Assembly: GCF_000400485.1 (NCBI RefSeq)
Contig: NZ_ASHR01000006.1
Span: 1-52,122 of the forward strand
Source of the DNA: Agrococcus pavilionensis RW1
GTDB taxonomy: Bacteria > Actinomycetota > Actinomycetes > Actinomycetales > Microbacteriaceae
Reading direction: 5' to 3'
DNA length: 52,122 nt
Shown here: in pieces, positions 22,040 to 30,679 of the stretch
Position numbering within the stretch: position 1 is the first letter of the stretch
Layout: every line of letters starts with the position of its first letter
Made by a program: the position numbers and the translations under genes
The notes under the pieces: generated by a model
The model's input: the letters and a program-made list of their open reading frames with translations, nothing else
Database searches by the model: none
What the model was told of the DNA's origin: nothing

Positions 22040-22049
22040 GCGTCAGCCG
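22021..22049. terminator. Short hairpin across two converging stop codons
   Basis: CGGC-GACGC (22021-22029) can pair with GCGTC-A-GCCG (22040-22049), with one bulged A. The SDR stop is in the loop and the MBL stop is in the right arm. This is a weak candidate terminator. Confidence 0.35.
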
Positions 22050-22774
22050 GCCTCGGCCAGGTAGCTGAGCTGCGCCGCGGTCGACGCCTCGGCGGCGAAC
22101 CGCACGTCCGGATCGAGGTCGGCGTAGACGAGGTCGACGACGTCCCCGACCGTGGCGTCGGCCGCGCTCGTGCCGAGCTCGCGCAGCGCCCGCCGCACCT
22201 GCTCGAGGCGCTCGAGCCGGTGCGCGCGGTACTGCCGCGCGATCGCGGCGACCGAGGGCAGCGGGTCGCCGTGGCCGGGCAGCACCTCGAGGTCGCCGAG
22301 CTCCTCGAGCTTGTCGAGGCTCGCGAGGTAGGGCGCGATCGCACCGTCGGGGTGCATGATCACGGTCGTGCCGCGGCCGAGGATCGTGTCGCCGGTGAGC
22401 ACCGCGCGGTCCGGCACGACGATGCTGACGGAGTCGTGCGTGTGGCCGGGGGTCGCGAGGATCTGCAGCTCGGCGTCGCCGACGGGGATCCACTCGCCGT
22501 CGACGAGCGGCGAGCCACCGTGGCACTGATCGGCGTCGAGGCCGCGCAGCACCGCGCCGGTCGAGCGGGCGAGCTCGCGCGCCGCCTCCGTGTGGTCGGT
22601 GTGCTTGTGCGTCACGAGGATGAGCCGAGGCGCGAGGTCGACGAGCCGCTCGACGTGCTCCACGTCGGCGGGACCGGGGTCGACGACGACCTCGCCGCCG
22701 AGCACGTAGGTGTTGGTGCCGTCGAGGGTCATCGGTCCGGGGTTCGGTGCGACGATGCGCTGGATCTCCACCAT
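22043..22774 (-). CDS. MBL-fold metallo-hydrolase
   Basis: A 243-residue metallo-beta-lactamase-fold hydrolase with the zinc motif THKHTDH (about residues 55-61; the first position is Lys-His rather than His-x-His-x-Asp spacing variants), TPGHTHDSV (third His) and PGHGDPLPS (C-terminal His). This pattern is of the glyoxalase II/LACTB2-like hydrolase group, and the C-terminal helix resembles the LACTB2 winged domain. It probably hydrolyses a thioester or phosphodiester; the substrate is unknown. The start is leaderless (TACCCT, seven bases, ATG). Confidence 0.85.
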   Translation of the reverse strand: MVEIQRIVAPNPGPMTLDGTNTYVLGGEVVVDPGPADVEHVERLVDLAPRLILVTHKHTDHTEAARELARSTGAVLRGLDADQCHGGSPLVDGEWIPVGDAELQILATPGHTHDSVSIVVPDRAVLTGDTILGRGTTVIMHPDGAIAPYLASLDKLEELGDLEVLPGHGDPLPSVAAIARQYRAHRLERLEQVRRALRELGTSAADATVGDVVDLVYADLDPDVRFAAEASTAAQLSYLAEAG

Positions 22775-22824
22775 GCGACCGAGGGTAGCCCCGGCATGTC
22801 AGCGGCATCTGGTGACATGGGGGC

Positions 22825-24276
22825 ATGGAACCGCTCCTGGTCGTCGCCGCCGTCGTCGGCATGCTGCTCGCCGGCGCGCTCGGCGCGCTGCTCGGCTCGC
22901 GCGCCGGTCGTGCCGGCGCCGCCGCCGAGGCCGCGGCGAGCCTGGGCGAGCTCCACACCGCCCGCAGCCGCCTCGAGGTCATCGAGGACGAGCGTGAGCG
23001 AGAGCGCGACGTGACCGAGCGGCGGCATGCCGCGCAGCTCGAGGAGGTGCGCGCCGAGGCGGCGCAGCGCCTCGCCGAGGAGCGCGAGCGCGGCCGCGAG
23101 GCGCTCGCCGAGCTGCAGCAGGACGCCCAGCGCCGCGCCGACGAGTTCGCCAAGCTCTCGAGCGCAGCGCTCGAGCGCAACTCCGCCGTCTTCCTCGAGC
23201 AGGCCGAGGAGCGCTTGCGCCGCTCCCAGAGCGAGGGTGCCGCCGAGCTCGCGAAGCGCGAGCAGGCGGTGCAGCAGCTCGTCGAGCCGCTCTCGAAGTC
23301 GCTCGAATCGGTGCGCTCGGAGGTCACGGCCGCCGAGAAGGCGCGCGCCGAGGCGAACGCCGCGCTCGCCGAGCAGCTGCAGCTCATGCGGTCGAGCTCC
23401 GAGCGGCTCTCGACCGAGACGCGCCAGCTCGTCACGGCGCTGCGGGCACCGCAGGTGCGGGGCCGCTGGGGCGAGCTGCAGCTGCGGCGCGTCGTCGAGG
23501 CGGCCGGCATGCTGCAGCACGTCGACTTCACCGAGCAGGCGCACCACGTCACCGACGACGGCGCGCTACGCCCCGACATGCTCGTGCACCTGCCCGGCGA
23601 CAAGCAGGTGATCGTCGACGCGAAGGTCGCCTTCGCGGGCTACCTCGAGGCGATGGAGGCGAGCGACGACGCGACGCGCGACAAGCGGCTCGACGCGCAC
23701 GCGCGCCACCTCCGCGACCACATCGACCAGCTCGGCTCGAAGGCCTACTGGGAGGCGGTGCCCGGCAGCCCCGAGTTCGTCGTCATGTTCGTGCCCGCCG
23801 AGCCGTTCCTCAACGCGGCGCTCGAGCGCGACCCGACCCTCTTCGAGCGGGCCTTCGAGCGCAACGTCGTGCTGGCGACGCCCGCGACCCTCGTCGCGCT
23901 CCTGCGCACGGTCGGCTACACCTGGCGGCAGGAGCAGCTCGCCGGCGAGGCGCTGCAGGTGCTCGAGGTCGGCCGCGAGCTGCACAAGCGGCTCGGCACG
24001 ATGGGCACCCACCTGACGAAGCTCGGCAGCAGCCTCAACCGCACGGTCGAGGCGTACAACGCCTTCAACGCATCCCTCGACCGCAACGTCGTGACCCAGG
24101 CGCGGCGCTTCTCGAGCCTGCAGGGCCTCGAACCGTCGCTCGAGCGGCAGCCGCCGCTCGAGGTGCTCGCGGTCGCGGCGCAGAAGCCCGACATGCACGC
24201 CGACGAGGCGATCCGCGACATGGCGCGCGCGGAGGCCCGGGATGCCGCGGAAGCGGGGCCCTCGGCGGTAGCGTGA
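22825..24276 (+). CDS. rmuC: DNA recombination protein RmuC
   Basis: A 483-residue protein with an N-terminal membrane anchor (about residues 3-25), a long coiled coil rich in Ala, Glu and Arg (about 30-195), and the RmuC nuclease-like domain beginning at RGRWGELQLRRVVEAAGM. It continues with PDMLVHLPGDKQVIVDAKVAF (the Asp-x-Lys of a PD-(D/E)XK-like core) and FVPAEPFLNAAL. RmuC limits recombination at inverted repeats. The start appears leaderless (TGACAT, six bases, ATG). A Nudix gene starts 4 bp downstream from its own promoter. Confidence 0.93.
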   Translation: MEPLLVVAAVVGMLLAGALGALLGSRAGRAGAAAEAAASLGELHTARSRLEVIEDERERERDVTERRHAAQLEEVRAEAAQRLAEERERGREALAELQQDAQRRADEFAKLSSAALERNSAVFLEQAEERLRRSQSEGAAELAKREQAVQQLVEPLSKSLESVRSEVTAAEKARAEANAALAEQLQLMRSSSERLSTETRQLVTALRAPQVRGRWGELQLRRVVEAAGMLQHVDFTEQAHHVTDDGALRPDMLVHLPGDKQVIVDAKVAFAGYLEAMEASDDATRDKRLDAHARHLRDHIDQLGSKAYWEAVPGSPEFVVMFVPAEPFLNAALERDPTLFERAFERNVVLATPATLVALLRTVGYTWRQEQLAGEALQVLEVGRELHKRLGTMGTHLTKLGSSLNRTVEAYNAFNASLDRNVVTQARRFSSLQGLEPSLERQPPLEVLAVAAQKPDMHADEAIRDMARAEARDAAEAGPSAVA

Positions 24277-24280
24277 GCGC

Positions 24281-24928
24281 GTGACCGAGATCCCCGTCGC
24301 CGCGACCCTCGTGCTCGTGCGCGACGGGCACGCCGGCGCCATCGAGGTGCTGCTGCTCCAGCGGCCCGACCGCGGCTCCTTCCCGGGCGGCTGGGTCTTC
24401 CCCGGCGGCCGCGTCGAGCCGGTCGACGAGGCGGCCGACGAGGAGACCACGGCGCGCAACGCCGCGGTGCGCGAGACGGCCGAGGAGAGCGCGCTCGTCG
24501 TCGACCCCCAGTCGCTCGTGCCGCTGTCGCAGTGGATCCCGCCCGAGCAGCTCGCGACGAAGTTCCACACCTGGTTCTTCGTCGCTCGCGCGCCCGAGGG
24601 CGAGCTGCGCCTGCAGCAGGCCGAGGCGATCGACGCGACCTGGATCCGGCCGGCGGATGCGCTCAAGCGGCACGGGAAGGGCGACCTGCGGCTCTTCCCA
24701 CCCACGTGGGTGACGCTCGACACGCTCCTGCCGTTCCCGACCGTCGACGCGGCCCTCACCGCCATCGCCGGCCGCGAGCCGCAGCGCTACGCGACGAAGC
24801 AGGACCCCGCCCGCGCGCTCGCCATCTGGGAGGGCGACGAGGCGTACGACGGCGGTGCCGACTCCGAGGAGGGGCCGCGGCACCGGCTGCACGTCGGCGC
24901 GCTGCCGTGGCGGTTCGAGCACCGCTGA
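24281..24928 (+). CDS. Nudix hydrolase
   Basis: A 215-residue Nudix-fold protein. The Nudix box starts at FPGGRVEPVDEA and ends at AAVRETAEESAL, with an insertion of about eight residues between the Gly and the REx2EE core, as in the Nudt19/coenzyme A diphosphatase-like subgroup; hydrolysis of a nucleoside diphosphate linked to another group is expected. The GTG start has TAGCGT six bases upstream (24269-24274), and that -10 overlaps the rmuC stop codon. It therefore probably has its own leaderless transcript inside the rmuC end. Confidence 0.85.
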   Translation: MTEIPVAATLVLVRDGHAGAIEVLLLQRPDRGSFPGGWVFPGGRVEPVDEAADEETTARNAAVRETAEESALVVDPQSLVPLSQWIPPEQLATKFHTWFFVARAPEGELRLQQAEAIDATWIRPADALKRHGKGDLRLFPPTWVTLDTLLPFPTVDAALTAIAGREPQRYATKQDPARALAIWEGDEAYDGGADSEEGPRHRLHVGALPWRFEHR

Positions 24929-24978
24929 CCGGCGTCGATGCGACTGCGTCGGCGGCACAGCGTCCTGAGCAGATGCTA

Positions 24979-25011
24979 AGCCTGGCGAACTATGAGCCGA
25001 AGTAGTACCAT
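24979..25011 (+). promoter_or_regulatory. Promoter of the first MarR gene, twin of the one at 33168
   Basis: AGCC (24979-24982), five bases, AACTATGAG (24988-24996), then a -10 TACCAT (25006-25011) six bases before the ATG. Every spacing is identical in front of the second MarR gene at 33207. The shared half-palindrome is a likely MarR-family binding site. Confidence 0.65.
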
Positions 25012-25017
25012 CGGTTC

Positions 25018-25644
25018 ATGAGTGAGGTGGGGCGTGACGTCGATCGCGACCTCATGGACCCCCGCCGCCTCGACGCATCCGCCCGCCTCGTGCGCGAGCA
25101 GGGTCCGAGCGACGCCGAGGTCGACGAGATCACCGACCTCTTCCACGCGCTGCGCCGCTGGCACCGCACCTCCGCCGCGCACAGCGAGGCGAGCCGTCGC
25201 TACATGCGGCTCGGCGAGAACGACATGCGCGCGATCCGGTACGTGATGTCGGCCGGGCACGACGGCGGCATCGTGACCTCGTCGATGATCGCCGAGCACC
25301 TCGGGATCACGGGGCCGTCGGTGACGAAGCTGCTCGACCGGCTCGAGCACGGCGGCCACATCCGCCGCGAGCGGCATCCGCGCGACCGCCGCGCGCTCTC
25401 GATCGTCGTGACCGACGAGACCCGCGCGCAGGCGACCGCGTCGGTGGGCGCCGATCACGCGCGGCGCTACGCCATCGCCGCCGCGCTCTCGCCGGAGGAG
25501 CGCCGGGCAGCGACGAAGTTCCTGAGCCTGCTCGCCGACCTGCCGGTCGTCGAGCACCTTGCGGCCGAGTCGGAGGCATCGGCCCGCCGCGCGAACGCGA
25601 CTAGGGGCGCTCCCACTCCGCGACCGGCCCCGGCTCGACCGTGA
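25018..25644 (+). CDS. MarR-family regulator, paralogue of the crt regulator
   Basis: A 208-residue winged-helix regulator. The dimer helix is DEITDLFHALRRWH; the recognition region is SMIAEHLGITGPSVTKLLDRLEHGG, followed by the wing RRERHPRDRRALS. It is clearly paralogous to the regulator at 33207 (shared SEASRRYM, ENDMRAIR, ITGPSVTK), and the pair brackets the carotenoid operon. It is predicted leaderless. Its last 44 bp overlap the convergent end of the pyrimidine-dimer glycosylase gene. The extended C-terminal tail is Pro/Arg/Ala-rich and absent from the paralogue. It may tune the operon from its far end, by DNA binding or by antisense overlap. Confidence 0.9.
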   Translation: MSEVGRDVDRDLMDPRRLDASARLVREQGPSDAEVDEITDLFHALRRWHRTSAAHSEASRRYMRLGENDMRAIRYVMSAGHDGGIVTSSMIAEHLGITGPSVTKLLDRLEHGGHIRRERHPRDRRALSIVVTDETRAQATASVGADHARRYAIAAALSPEERRAATKFLSLLADLPVVEHLAAESEASARRANATRGAPTPRPAPARP

Positions 25645-26020
25645 AGAGCGGATGCGGCACGGGACGACGGGCGTACCGGAGCCGCTCGGGCGTGCGCTTG
25701 GCGAGCTTCGCCCGCAAGTGGGCCCACTCGAACTCGAGCTGGCCCTCGGTGACCGTCATGCGGGGCGCGGGTCCCGGCATGTCGATGCGCGAGCGGTCGA
25801 AGCGGTAGCCGCGGGCCTCCGCGGCGTCGGCGACTCCGGCGAGGTAGGCGCCGATCGCCACGACCGGATCGGGCTGCTCCCGGAACCGCTGCAGCTGCGG
25901 GTGGCGGGTGTAGCCGCGCGTGCGGCCAGCGAGCACCGCTTGCGCGAGCAGCGCCTCTCGCCAGCACGCCGTGAGCCCCGGCCGATCGAGCAGGCCGGGG
26001 TGGAGCGACCAGATCCTCAC
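25601..26020 (-). CDS. Pyrimidine dimer DNA glycosylase / endonuclease V-like
   Basis: A 139-residue protein. VRIWSLHPGLLDRPGLTACW at the N-terminus, then ALLAQAVLAGRTRGYTRHPQLQRF and VTEGQLEFEWAHLRAKL are characteristic of the Pyr_excise (T4 endonuclease V-like) family, which cuts the glycosyl bond of UV-induced pyrimidine dimers and nicks the strand. The GTG start overlaps the upstream stop in a GTGA tetranucleotide, making it the last gene of the carotenoid operon. Placing UV repair in a pigment operon suggests common induction by light. The activity is family knowledge; the link to pigment is inference. Confidence 0.85.
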   Translation of the reverse strand: MRIWSLHPGLLDRPGLTACWREALLAQAVLAGRTRGYTRHPQLQRFREQPDPVVAIGAYLAGVADAAEARGYRFDRSRIDMPGPAPRMTVTEGQLEFEWAHLRAKLAKRTPERLRYARRPVPHPLFTVEPGPVAEWERP

Positions 26021-27546
26021 GAGCGCGCCTCCGCCGCCGCGACGATGCGGCTCGCCATGACCTCGAAGATCACCTGGTGCGCGGGCACGAGCGACCACCA
26101 GTAGAGGCGACCGCTCAGCCCGCTCGGCAGGAACACCGCGCGCTGCCGGTAGTGCGCGCCGCTGCCGCGCGGGGTCACCTCGAACTCGATCCACGCGCGG
26201 CCCGGCACCCGCATCTCGGCGCGCAGCCGCAGCAGTCGCCCGCGCTCGATGCGCTCGACGCGCCACCAGTCGACGACGTCGCCCTCGCGCAGCGCCTCCG
26301 GGTCGCGGCGGCCGCGGCGCAGCCCGACGCCGCCGACGAGGCGGTCTGCGAGGCCGCGGATGCTCCACAGCAGCGGCACCGAGTACCAGCCGCGCTCGCC
26401 CCCGATCGACTCGACGACGCGCCAGACCGACTCCGGTGACGCATCCGTCGACCGCTCGCGCGCATCCTCGAAGACGGTCGATCCCGACCAGGCCGGATCG
26501 CTCGGCAGCGGATCGGAGGGGGCGCCCGCGGGGCTCGCCGAGCGCCAGCTCGACTCGATGTCGCCGGAGCGCTCGCGCGCGAGCGCGAGCCGCACGGCGT
26601 GCCGGTAGCCGGTGAGGCCGGCCGCGGGCGGCGGGATGACGGCGTCGATGCGGCGCTCCTCGACCACGCAGTCGTGCAGCAGCGAGCCGATGAGGGGCAC
26701 GGCGATCGCGCGCGGGACCGGCGTGACGAGGTTGACCCACTGCGACGCGAGCCACGGCGTGAGCACCGGGAGCGGTGCGATCGGCCGCTGCGGCAGGCCC
26801 GCCTCGAGCGCGTAGCCGTTCATCACCTGACCGTAGCGCAGCACGTCCGGGCCGCCGATGTCGAAGGCGCCGTGCACCTCGCTCGGCACCGTGGCCGCGC
26901 GCACGAGATAGTGCAGCACGTCGCGCACCGCGATCGGCTGCACGAAGTTGCGCACCCAGCGCGGCGCGGGCATGTAGGGCAGCACCTCGGTGAGGTGGCG
27001 GATCATCTCGAAGGACGCGGATCCGGAGCCGATGACGATGCCCGCCTGCAGCACGATCGTGGGCACGCCGGAGGCCAGCAGCGTCTCGCCGACGGCGACG
27101 CGCGACGCGAGGTGCTTCGAGAGCCGCTCGCCCTCCGGGTGCAGCCCCGAGAGGTAGACGATGCGCTCGACGCCCGCCGCCCTGGCCGCGGCGGCGACGT
27201 GCCGCGCCTGCGCGAGCTCGGCGGCCATGAAGTCGCCGCCCGCGCTCATCGCGTGCACGAGGTGGAAGACGACCTGCTGGCCCTCGAACGCCGCGGCGAG
27301 GCCCTCGGGCTCCTCGAGGTCGCCGCGGACGACCTCGACCTCGTCGACCCAGGGAGCGTCGGCGAGCCGGCCGGGATCGCGCGCGAGCGCGCGCACCCGG
27401 TGCCCGGCGAGGGCGAGCCGCGGGATGAGCCGCCCGCCGACGTAGCCCGTCGCGCCGGTGACGAGCACCGAGCGGCGCTCCGCCTCGGGCAGCCGCTCGA
27501 TCGGCGGCTCGGGCGCGAGCCGCGCCACGCTTGCGTGCGCGGTCAT
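26017..27546 (-). CDS. NAD(P)-binding SDR fused to DUF2867
   Basis: A 509-residue two-domain protein. Residues about 25-330 are an atypical NmrA/SDR-like Rossmann domain (LVTGATGYVGGRLIPRLALAGHRVRALARDP; later GDLEEPEGLAAAF). Residues about 350-505 are DUF2867 (a START-like, hydrophobic-ligand-binding fold is likely; note SVWRVVESIGGERGW and LYWWSLVPAHQVIFEVMA). It has ATGA overlaps with crtEb upstream and GTGA with the glycosylase gene downstream, so it is in the carotenoid operon. A modifying or handling role for a hydrophobic pigment is attractive but unproven. Confidence 0.82.
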   Translation of the reverse strand: MTAHASVARLAPEPPIERLPEAERRSVLVTGATGYVGGRLIPRLALAGHRVRALARDPGRLADAPWVDEVEVVRGDLEEPEGLAAAFEGQQVVFHLVHAMSAGGDFMAAELAQARHVAAAARAAGVERIVYLSGLHPEGERLSKHLASRVAVGETLLASGVPTIVLQAGIVIGSGSASFEMIRHLTEVLPYMPAPRWVRNFVQPIAVRDVLHYLVRAATVPSEVHGAFDIGGPDVLRYGQVMNGYALEAGLPQRPIAPLPVLTPWLASQWVNLVTPVPRAIAVPLIGSLLHDCVVEERRIDAVIPPPAAGLTGYRHAVRLALARERSGDIESSWRSASPAGAPSDPLPSDPAWSGSTVFEDARERSTDASPESVWRVVESIGGERGWYSVPLLWSIRGLADRLVGGVGLRRGRRDPEALREGDVVDWWRVERIERGRLLRLRAEMRVPGRAWIEFEVTPRGSGAHYRQRAVFLPSGLSGRLYWWSLVPAHQVIFEVMASRIVAAAEARS

Positions 27547-28442
27547 CGGCCGAGCATCGCCCACGCGATGCAGAGCATCGTGACGACGAATCCGCAGCCG
27601 TAGTTCACCCACAGGAAGCGGCGCCAGCCGCGGTTCGCCTCCGCGCTCGACGCGTCGGTGATCCTCCAGAACGGCGCGGCGAGCACGATGTACGGCACGG
27701 CGACGAGCGCCCCGAGCGACGCGGGCCAGGGCGCGAGCAGCATGAGCACGCCCGCGGCGGCCCACAGGGCGATCGCGAGGCGCACGGTCGCGCGGGCGCC
27801 GAGCACCGTCGCGATCGAGGCGATGCCGCCCTCGCGGTCGGGCACGACGTCCTGCACGGCGCCGAAGGCGTGGCTCGCCATGCCCCAGCAGAAGAACGCG
27901 ACGAGGATGGCGACGAGCTGCGGCGTCCAGTCGGCGCCGGCGAGCACGAGGCCGTAGACGGCGGGGCTCACGAAGTGGGTGCTCGAGGTGATCGAGTCGA
28001 GCAGCGGCACCTCCTTGAAGCGCAGGCCTCGCGCCGAGTAGGCGACGACCGCGAACAGGCTCACGGCGAGCACCGCCCACGACGCCGGGCCTCCCATCGC
28101 GATGAGCGCGACGACGAACGGCACGGCGAGCCCGATCGACCACGCGAGCGTCGCGCGGTGCGTCTCGGGCGGCAGCAGCGCACCCTCCACGCCGCCCTTC
28201 CGCGGGTTCTTGGCGTCGGATGCGTAGTCGAAGACGTCGTTGATGCCGTACATCGCGAGGTTGTACGGCACGAGGAAGAAGAGCGTGCCGATGATCGTGC
28301 GGACGTCGACGGCGCCGGTGGTGAGCACCATCGCGGCGGCGAACGGGAAGGCGGTGTTGATCCAGCTCACCGGGCGCGAGGCGAGCAGCAGCCGGCGGGC
28401 GAGGCCGGGGCCGGTGACCGCGCCCTCGGCGACCTCACGCAT
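27543..28442 (-). CDS. crtEb: Lycopene elongase, UbiA family (CrtEb-like)
   Basis: A 299-residue polytopic prenyltransferase with eight to nine membrane segments. The first Asp-rich motif is NDVFDYASD (about residues 68-76) after PYNLAMYGI, and the second is near QDVVPDREGGIASIATVLG. In C. glutamicum and relatives CrtEb adds dimethylallyl units to both ends of lycopene, giving the C50 flavuxanthin precursor. It follows crtYf with an 8-bp overlap and precedes the SDR/DUF2867 gene with a 4-bp overlap. Confidence 0.92.
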   Translation of the reverse strand: MREVAEGAVTGPGLARRLLLASRPVSWINTAFPFAAAMVLTTGAVDVRTIIGTLFFLVPYNLAMYGINDVFDYASDAKNPRKGGVEGALLPPETHRATLAWSIGLAVPFVVALIAMGGPASWAVLAVSLFAVVAYSARGLRFKEVPLLDSITSSTHFVSPAVYGLVLAGADWTPQLVAILVAFFCWGMASHAFGAVQDVVPDREGGIASIATVLGARATVRLAIALWAAAGVLMLLAPWPASLGALVAVPYIVLAAPFWRITDASSAEANRGWRRFLWVNYGCGFVVTMLCIAWAMLGR

Positions 28443-28767
28443 CCGTCGCCTCCGACGCGTCGTCGCCCCTGCGCGCGGCCCGGCTCGGCAGCAGCGTCCA
28501 GATGGCGGCGGCGAGCAGCACGGCGATGAGCGCGTAGCCGAGGTCCTCGATCGGCGCGAGGGCGATGTGCGGGCCGAGGAGCTTCGCGTCGTCGTAGCGG
28601 AAGAGGTCGGCCGCGATCATGAGCGAGTCGAACACGATCGTGAGGGCGAGCACGATCGCCGCGGCGATCGCGAGCGCGCCCCAGCGGCGGCGGTCGCGGC
28701 GCAGCGCGAGCACGGCCGCGACGATCGAGGCGGCGAGCAGCGGCGCGAGCACGAGGATGTAGCTCAC
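28435..28767 (-). CDS. crtYf: C50 carotenoid epsilon/gamma-cyclase small subunit (CrtYf-like)
   Basis: A 110-residue membrane protein with three hydrophobic segments and the lycopene-cyclase-domain signature FRYDDAKLLGPHIALAPIEDLGYAL. Cyclases of this type work as a heterodimer of two small subunits, here with CrtYe. They close the ends of flavuxanthin to form decaprenoxanthin-like (epsilon) or sarcinaxanthin-like (gamma) rings; the sequence does not tell which. The GTG start overlaps the crtYe stop (GTGA). Confidence 0.9.
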   Translation of the reverse strand: MSYILVLAPLLAASIVAAVLALRRDRRRWGALAIAAAIVLALTIVFDSLMIAADLFRYDDAKLLGPHIALAPIEDLGYALIAVLLAAAIWTLLPSRAARRGDDASEATDA

Positions 28768-29102
28768 GCGCGCTCCTCGACCCGGGCGCGACGGCTCGCC
28801 AGCAGCCGCTCGCCGGCCGCGAAGGCGACGAGCGAGACGTAGGCGAGGAAGGCGATGAAGAAGAGCTCCTCGATCGGCAGGTGCGGCAGCACCTCGAAGC
28901 CGGTCATCCAGGGCGACGCGCCGAGCCGGAAGTTGCCGGTCGCGATGCACGCGAGGTCGGTGATGAGCAGCACCGCGGCGGTGCCGGCGACCGCGCCGAG
29001 CGCGCGCAGCGGGTCGGCGAAGAGCGCGAGCCGCCACCGCGCGTCGAGGAGGCCGACGCAGAAGGCCGAGACGACGATCGCACCGAGGTAGACGAAGCTC
29101 AC
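28764..29102 (-). CDS. crtYe: C50 carotenoid cyclase small subunit (CrtYe-like)
   Basis: A 112-residue membrane protein with three hydrophobic segments. LPHLPIEELFFIAFLAYVSL near residues 72-91 carries the PxE motif conserved in this cyclase subunit, and NFRLGASPWMTGFEVLP precedes it. It pairs with CrtYf. GTGA overlaps join it to crtI before and crtYf after, so subunit amounts are probably kept equal by coupled translation. Confidence 0.9.
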   Translation of the reverse strand: MSFVYLGAIVVSAFCVGLLDARWRLALFADPLRALGAVAGTAAVLLITDLACIATGNFRLGASPWMTGFEVLPHLPIEELFFIAFLAYVSLVAFAAGERLLASRRARVEERA

Positions 29103-30679
29103 GGCCGCTGCCCCGCCCGCTCGGGCTCGAGCGGCTGCAGCGGGCCGGTCGAGCGCTCGCCGCGCACGTGCTTCACCACGAGCTCCGCCGAGATGAGGCA
29201 CATCGGCACGCCGATGCCGGGGACGGTCGTCGAGCCCGCGAGCAGGAGGTCGCGCACCGACGCGTGCTTCGTCGAGCCGCGCAGGAACGCCGACTGCCGG
29301 AGCGTGTGGGCCGGGCCGAGGGCCGTGCCGCGCCACGCGTCGAGGTCGGCCGCGAAGTCGGCCGGACCGACGGTGCGGCGCGTGACGACCCGCTCGGCGA
29401 GCCGCTCGATGCCCGCCCACTCGGCGATCTGCGCGATCGCGCGATCGGCGATCGCCTCGACCGCGGCGTCGCCGGCGCCGTCGACGCCGCCGCGGCCGAG
29501 CCGCGGGTCGGCCGGCACGGGCACGAGCACGAAGAGCGCCTCGTGGCCGGCGGGCGCGACCGAGGGGTCGGTGGCGGAGGTGCGGCTGACGTAGAGCGAC
29601 GCGGGGTCGGTGACGCCGTCGGCCGGGTCGGCGGCGGGCGGGCCGAAGATGCGCCCGAAGCCGTCCTCCCAGTCGCGCGTGAAGAGCAGCGTGTGGTGCT
29701 CGAGCTCGGGCAGCTCGCCCTCGACGCCGAGCATGACGAGCACGGCGGAGGGGCCGGCGACGCGCTTCGCCCAGCGGCGTCGGGCGCGCTCGGCGACCCC
29801 GGGCACGTGCGCGAGCAGCTTCGTGTCGGTCGCGTGGCCGTCGGCGGCCGAGACCACGAGGTCGGCGTCGATGCGCTCGCCGCTCTCGAGCAGCACGCCG
29901 CGGGCGGCGCCCTGCTCGACGACGATGCGCCGCACGCGCGCGCCCGTGCGCAGCTCAGCGCCCGCCTCGCGCGCGAGCCGGGCCATCGCCTCGACGAGCA
30001 CGCCGAAGCCGCCCTGCGGGTACCAGACGCCCTCGACGAGGTCGAAGTGGCTCATGAGGTGGTACATCGAGGGCGCCGACCTCGGCTCGGTGCCGAGGAA
30101 GACCGCCGGGTAGCCGAGCGCCTGCCGCAGCCGCACGTCGCGGAACGATCGCGCGACGCGGGAGTGCAGGGTCTCGACGAGCAGCCGCGCGAGCGTGGGC
30201 AGCCGGGTGCCGACGCCGACCCCCGCGAACGCGCCCGGCGAGTCGAAGCGGTTCGAGAGCAGCCCCGAGGTCGCGAGCTCGGCGGTCTCGCTCGCCGAGC
30301 GCAGGTAGCGCCGCAGCTCCTCCCCCGCGCCCGGCTCGATGCGCTCGAACGCCGCGATCGTCGCCTCGAGGTCGCCGGAGACCTCGAGCGGCTCGTCGAC
30401 GCCCTCGTAGAGCACCTTGTAGGCCGGGTCGAGCCGCACGACGTCGACCTCCGCTTCGAGGCTCGAGCCGAGCATCCGGAACGCGTGCTCGTAGGGCTCG
30501 CGCATGAGCATCCACGAGGGCCCGGTGTCGAACGTGAAGCCCTTCGAGCGCCAGGTGCCGGCGCGGCCGCCGAGTGCCTCGCCCTGCTCGACGAGCACGA
30601 CCTCGTGGCCGTCGCGCGCGAGCAGGCCCGCGCTCGCGAGCCCCGCGATGCCGCCGCCGATCACCACGATGCGGCTCAT
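29099..30679 (-). CDS. crtI: Phytoene desaturase
   Basis: A 526-residue FAD enzyme. The N-terminal VIGGGIAGLASAGLLARDG binds FAD, EALGGRAGTWRSKGFTFDTG follows, and the C-terminal signature is GIGVPMCLISAELVVKH. CrtI introduces four double bonds into phytoene to give red lycopene, the substrate of CrtEb. Typical CrtI is about 500-550 residues. It overlaps crtB (ATGA) and crtYe (GTGA). Confidence 0.96.
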   Translation of the reverse strand: MSRIVVIGGGIAGLASAGLLARDGHEVVLVEQGEALGGRAGTWRSKGFTFDTGPSWMLMREPYEHAFRMLGSSLEAEVDVVRLDPAYKVLYEGVDEPLEVSGDLEATIAAFERIEPGAGEELRRYLRSASETAELATSGLLSNRFDSPGAFAGVGVGTRLPTLARLLVETLHSRVARSFRDVRLRQALGYPAVFLGTEPRSAPSMYHLMSHFDLVEGVWYPQGGFGVLVEAMARLAREAGAELRTGARVRRIVVEQGAARGVLLESGERIDADLVVSAADGHATDTKLLAHVPGVAERARRRWAKRVAGPSAVLVMLGVEGELPELEHHTLLFTRDWEDGFGRIFGPPAADPADGVTDPASLYVSRTSATDPSVAPAGHEALFVLVPVPADPRLGRGGVDGAGDAAVEAIADRAIAQIAEWAGIERLAERVVTRRTVGPADFAADLDAWRGTALGPAHTLRQSAFLRGSTKHASVRDLLLAGSTTVPGIGVPMCLISAELVVKHVRGERSTGPLQPLEPERAGQRP

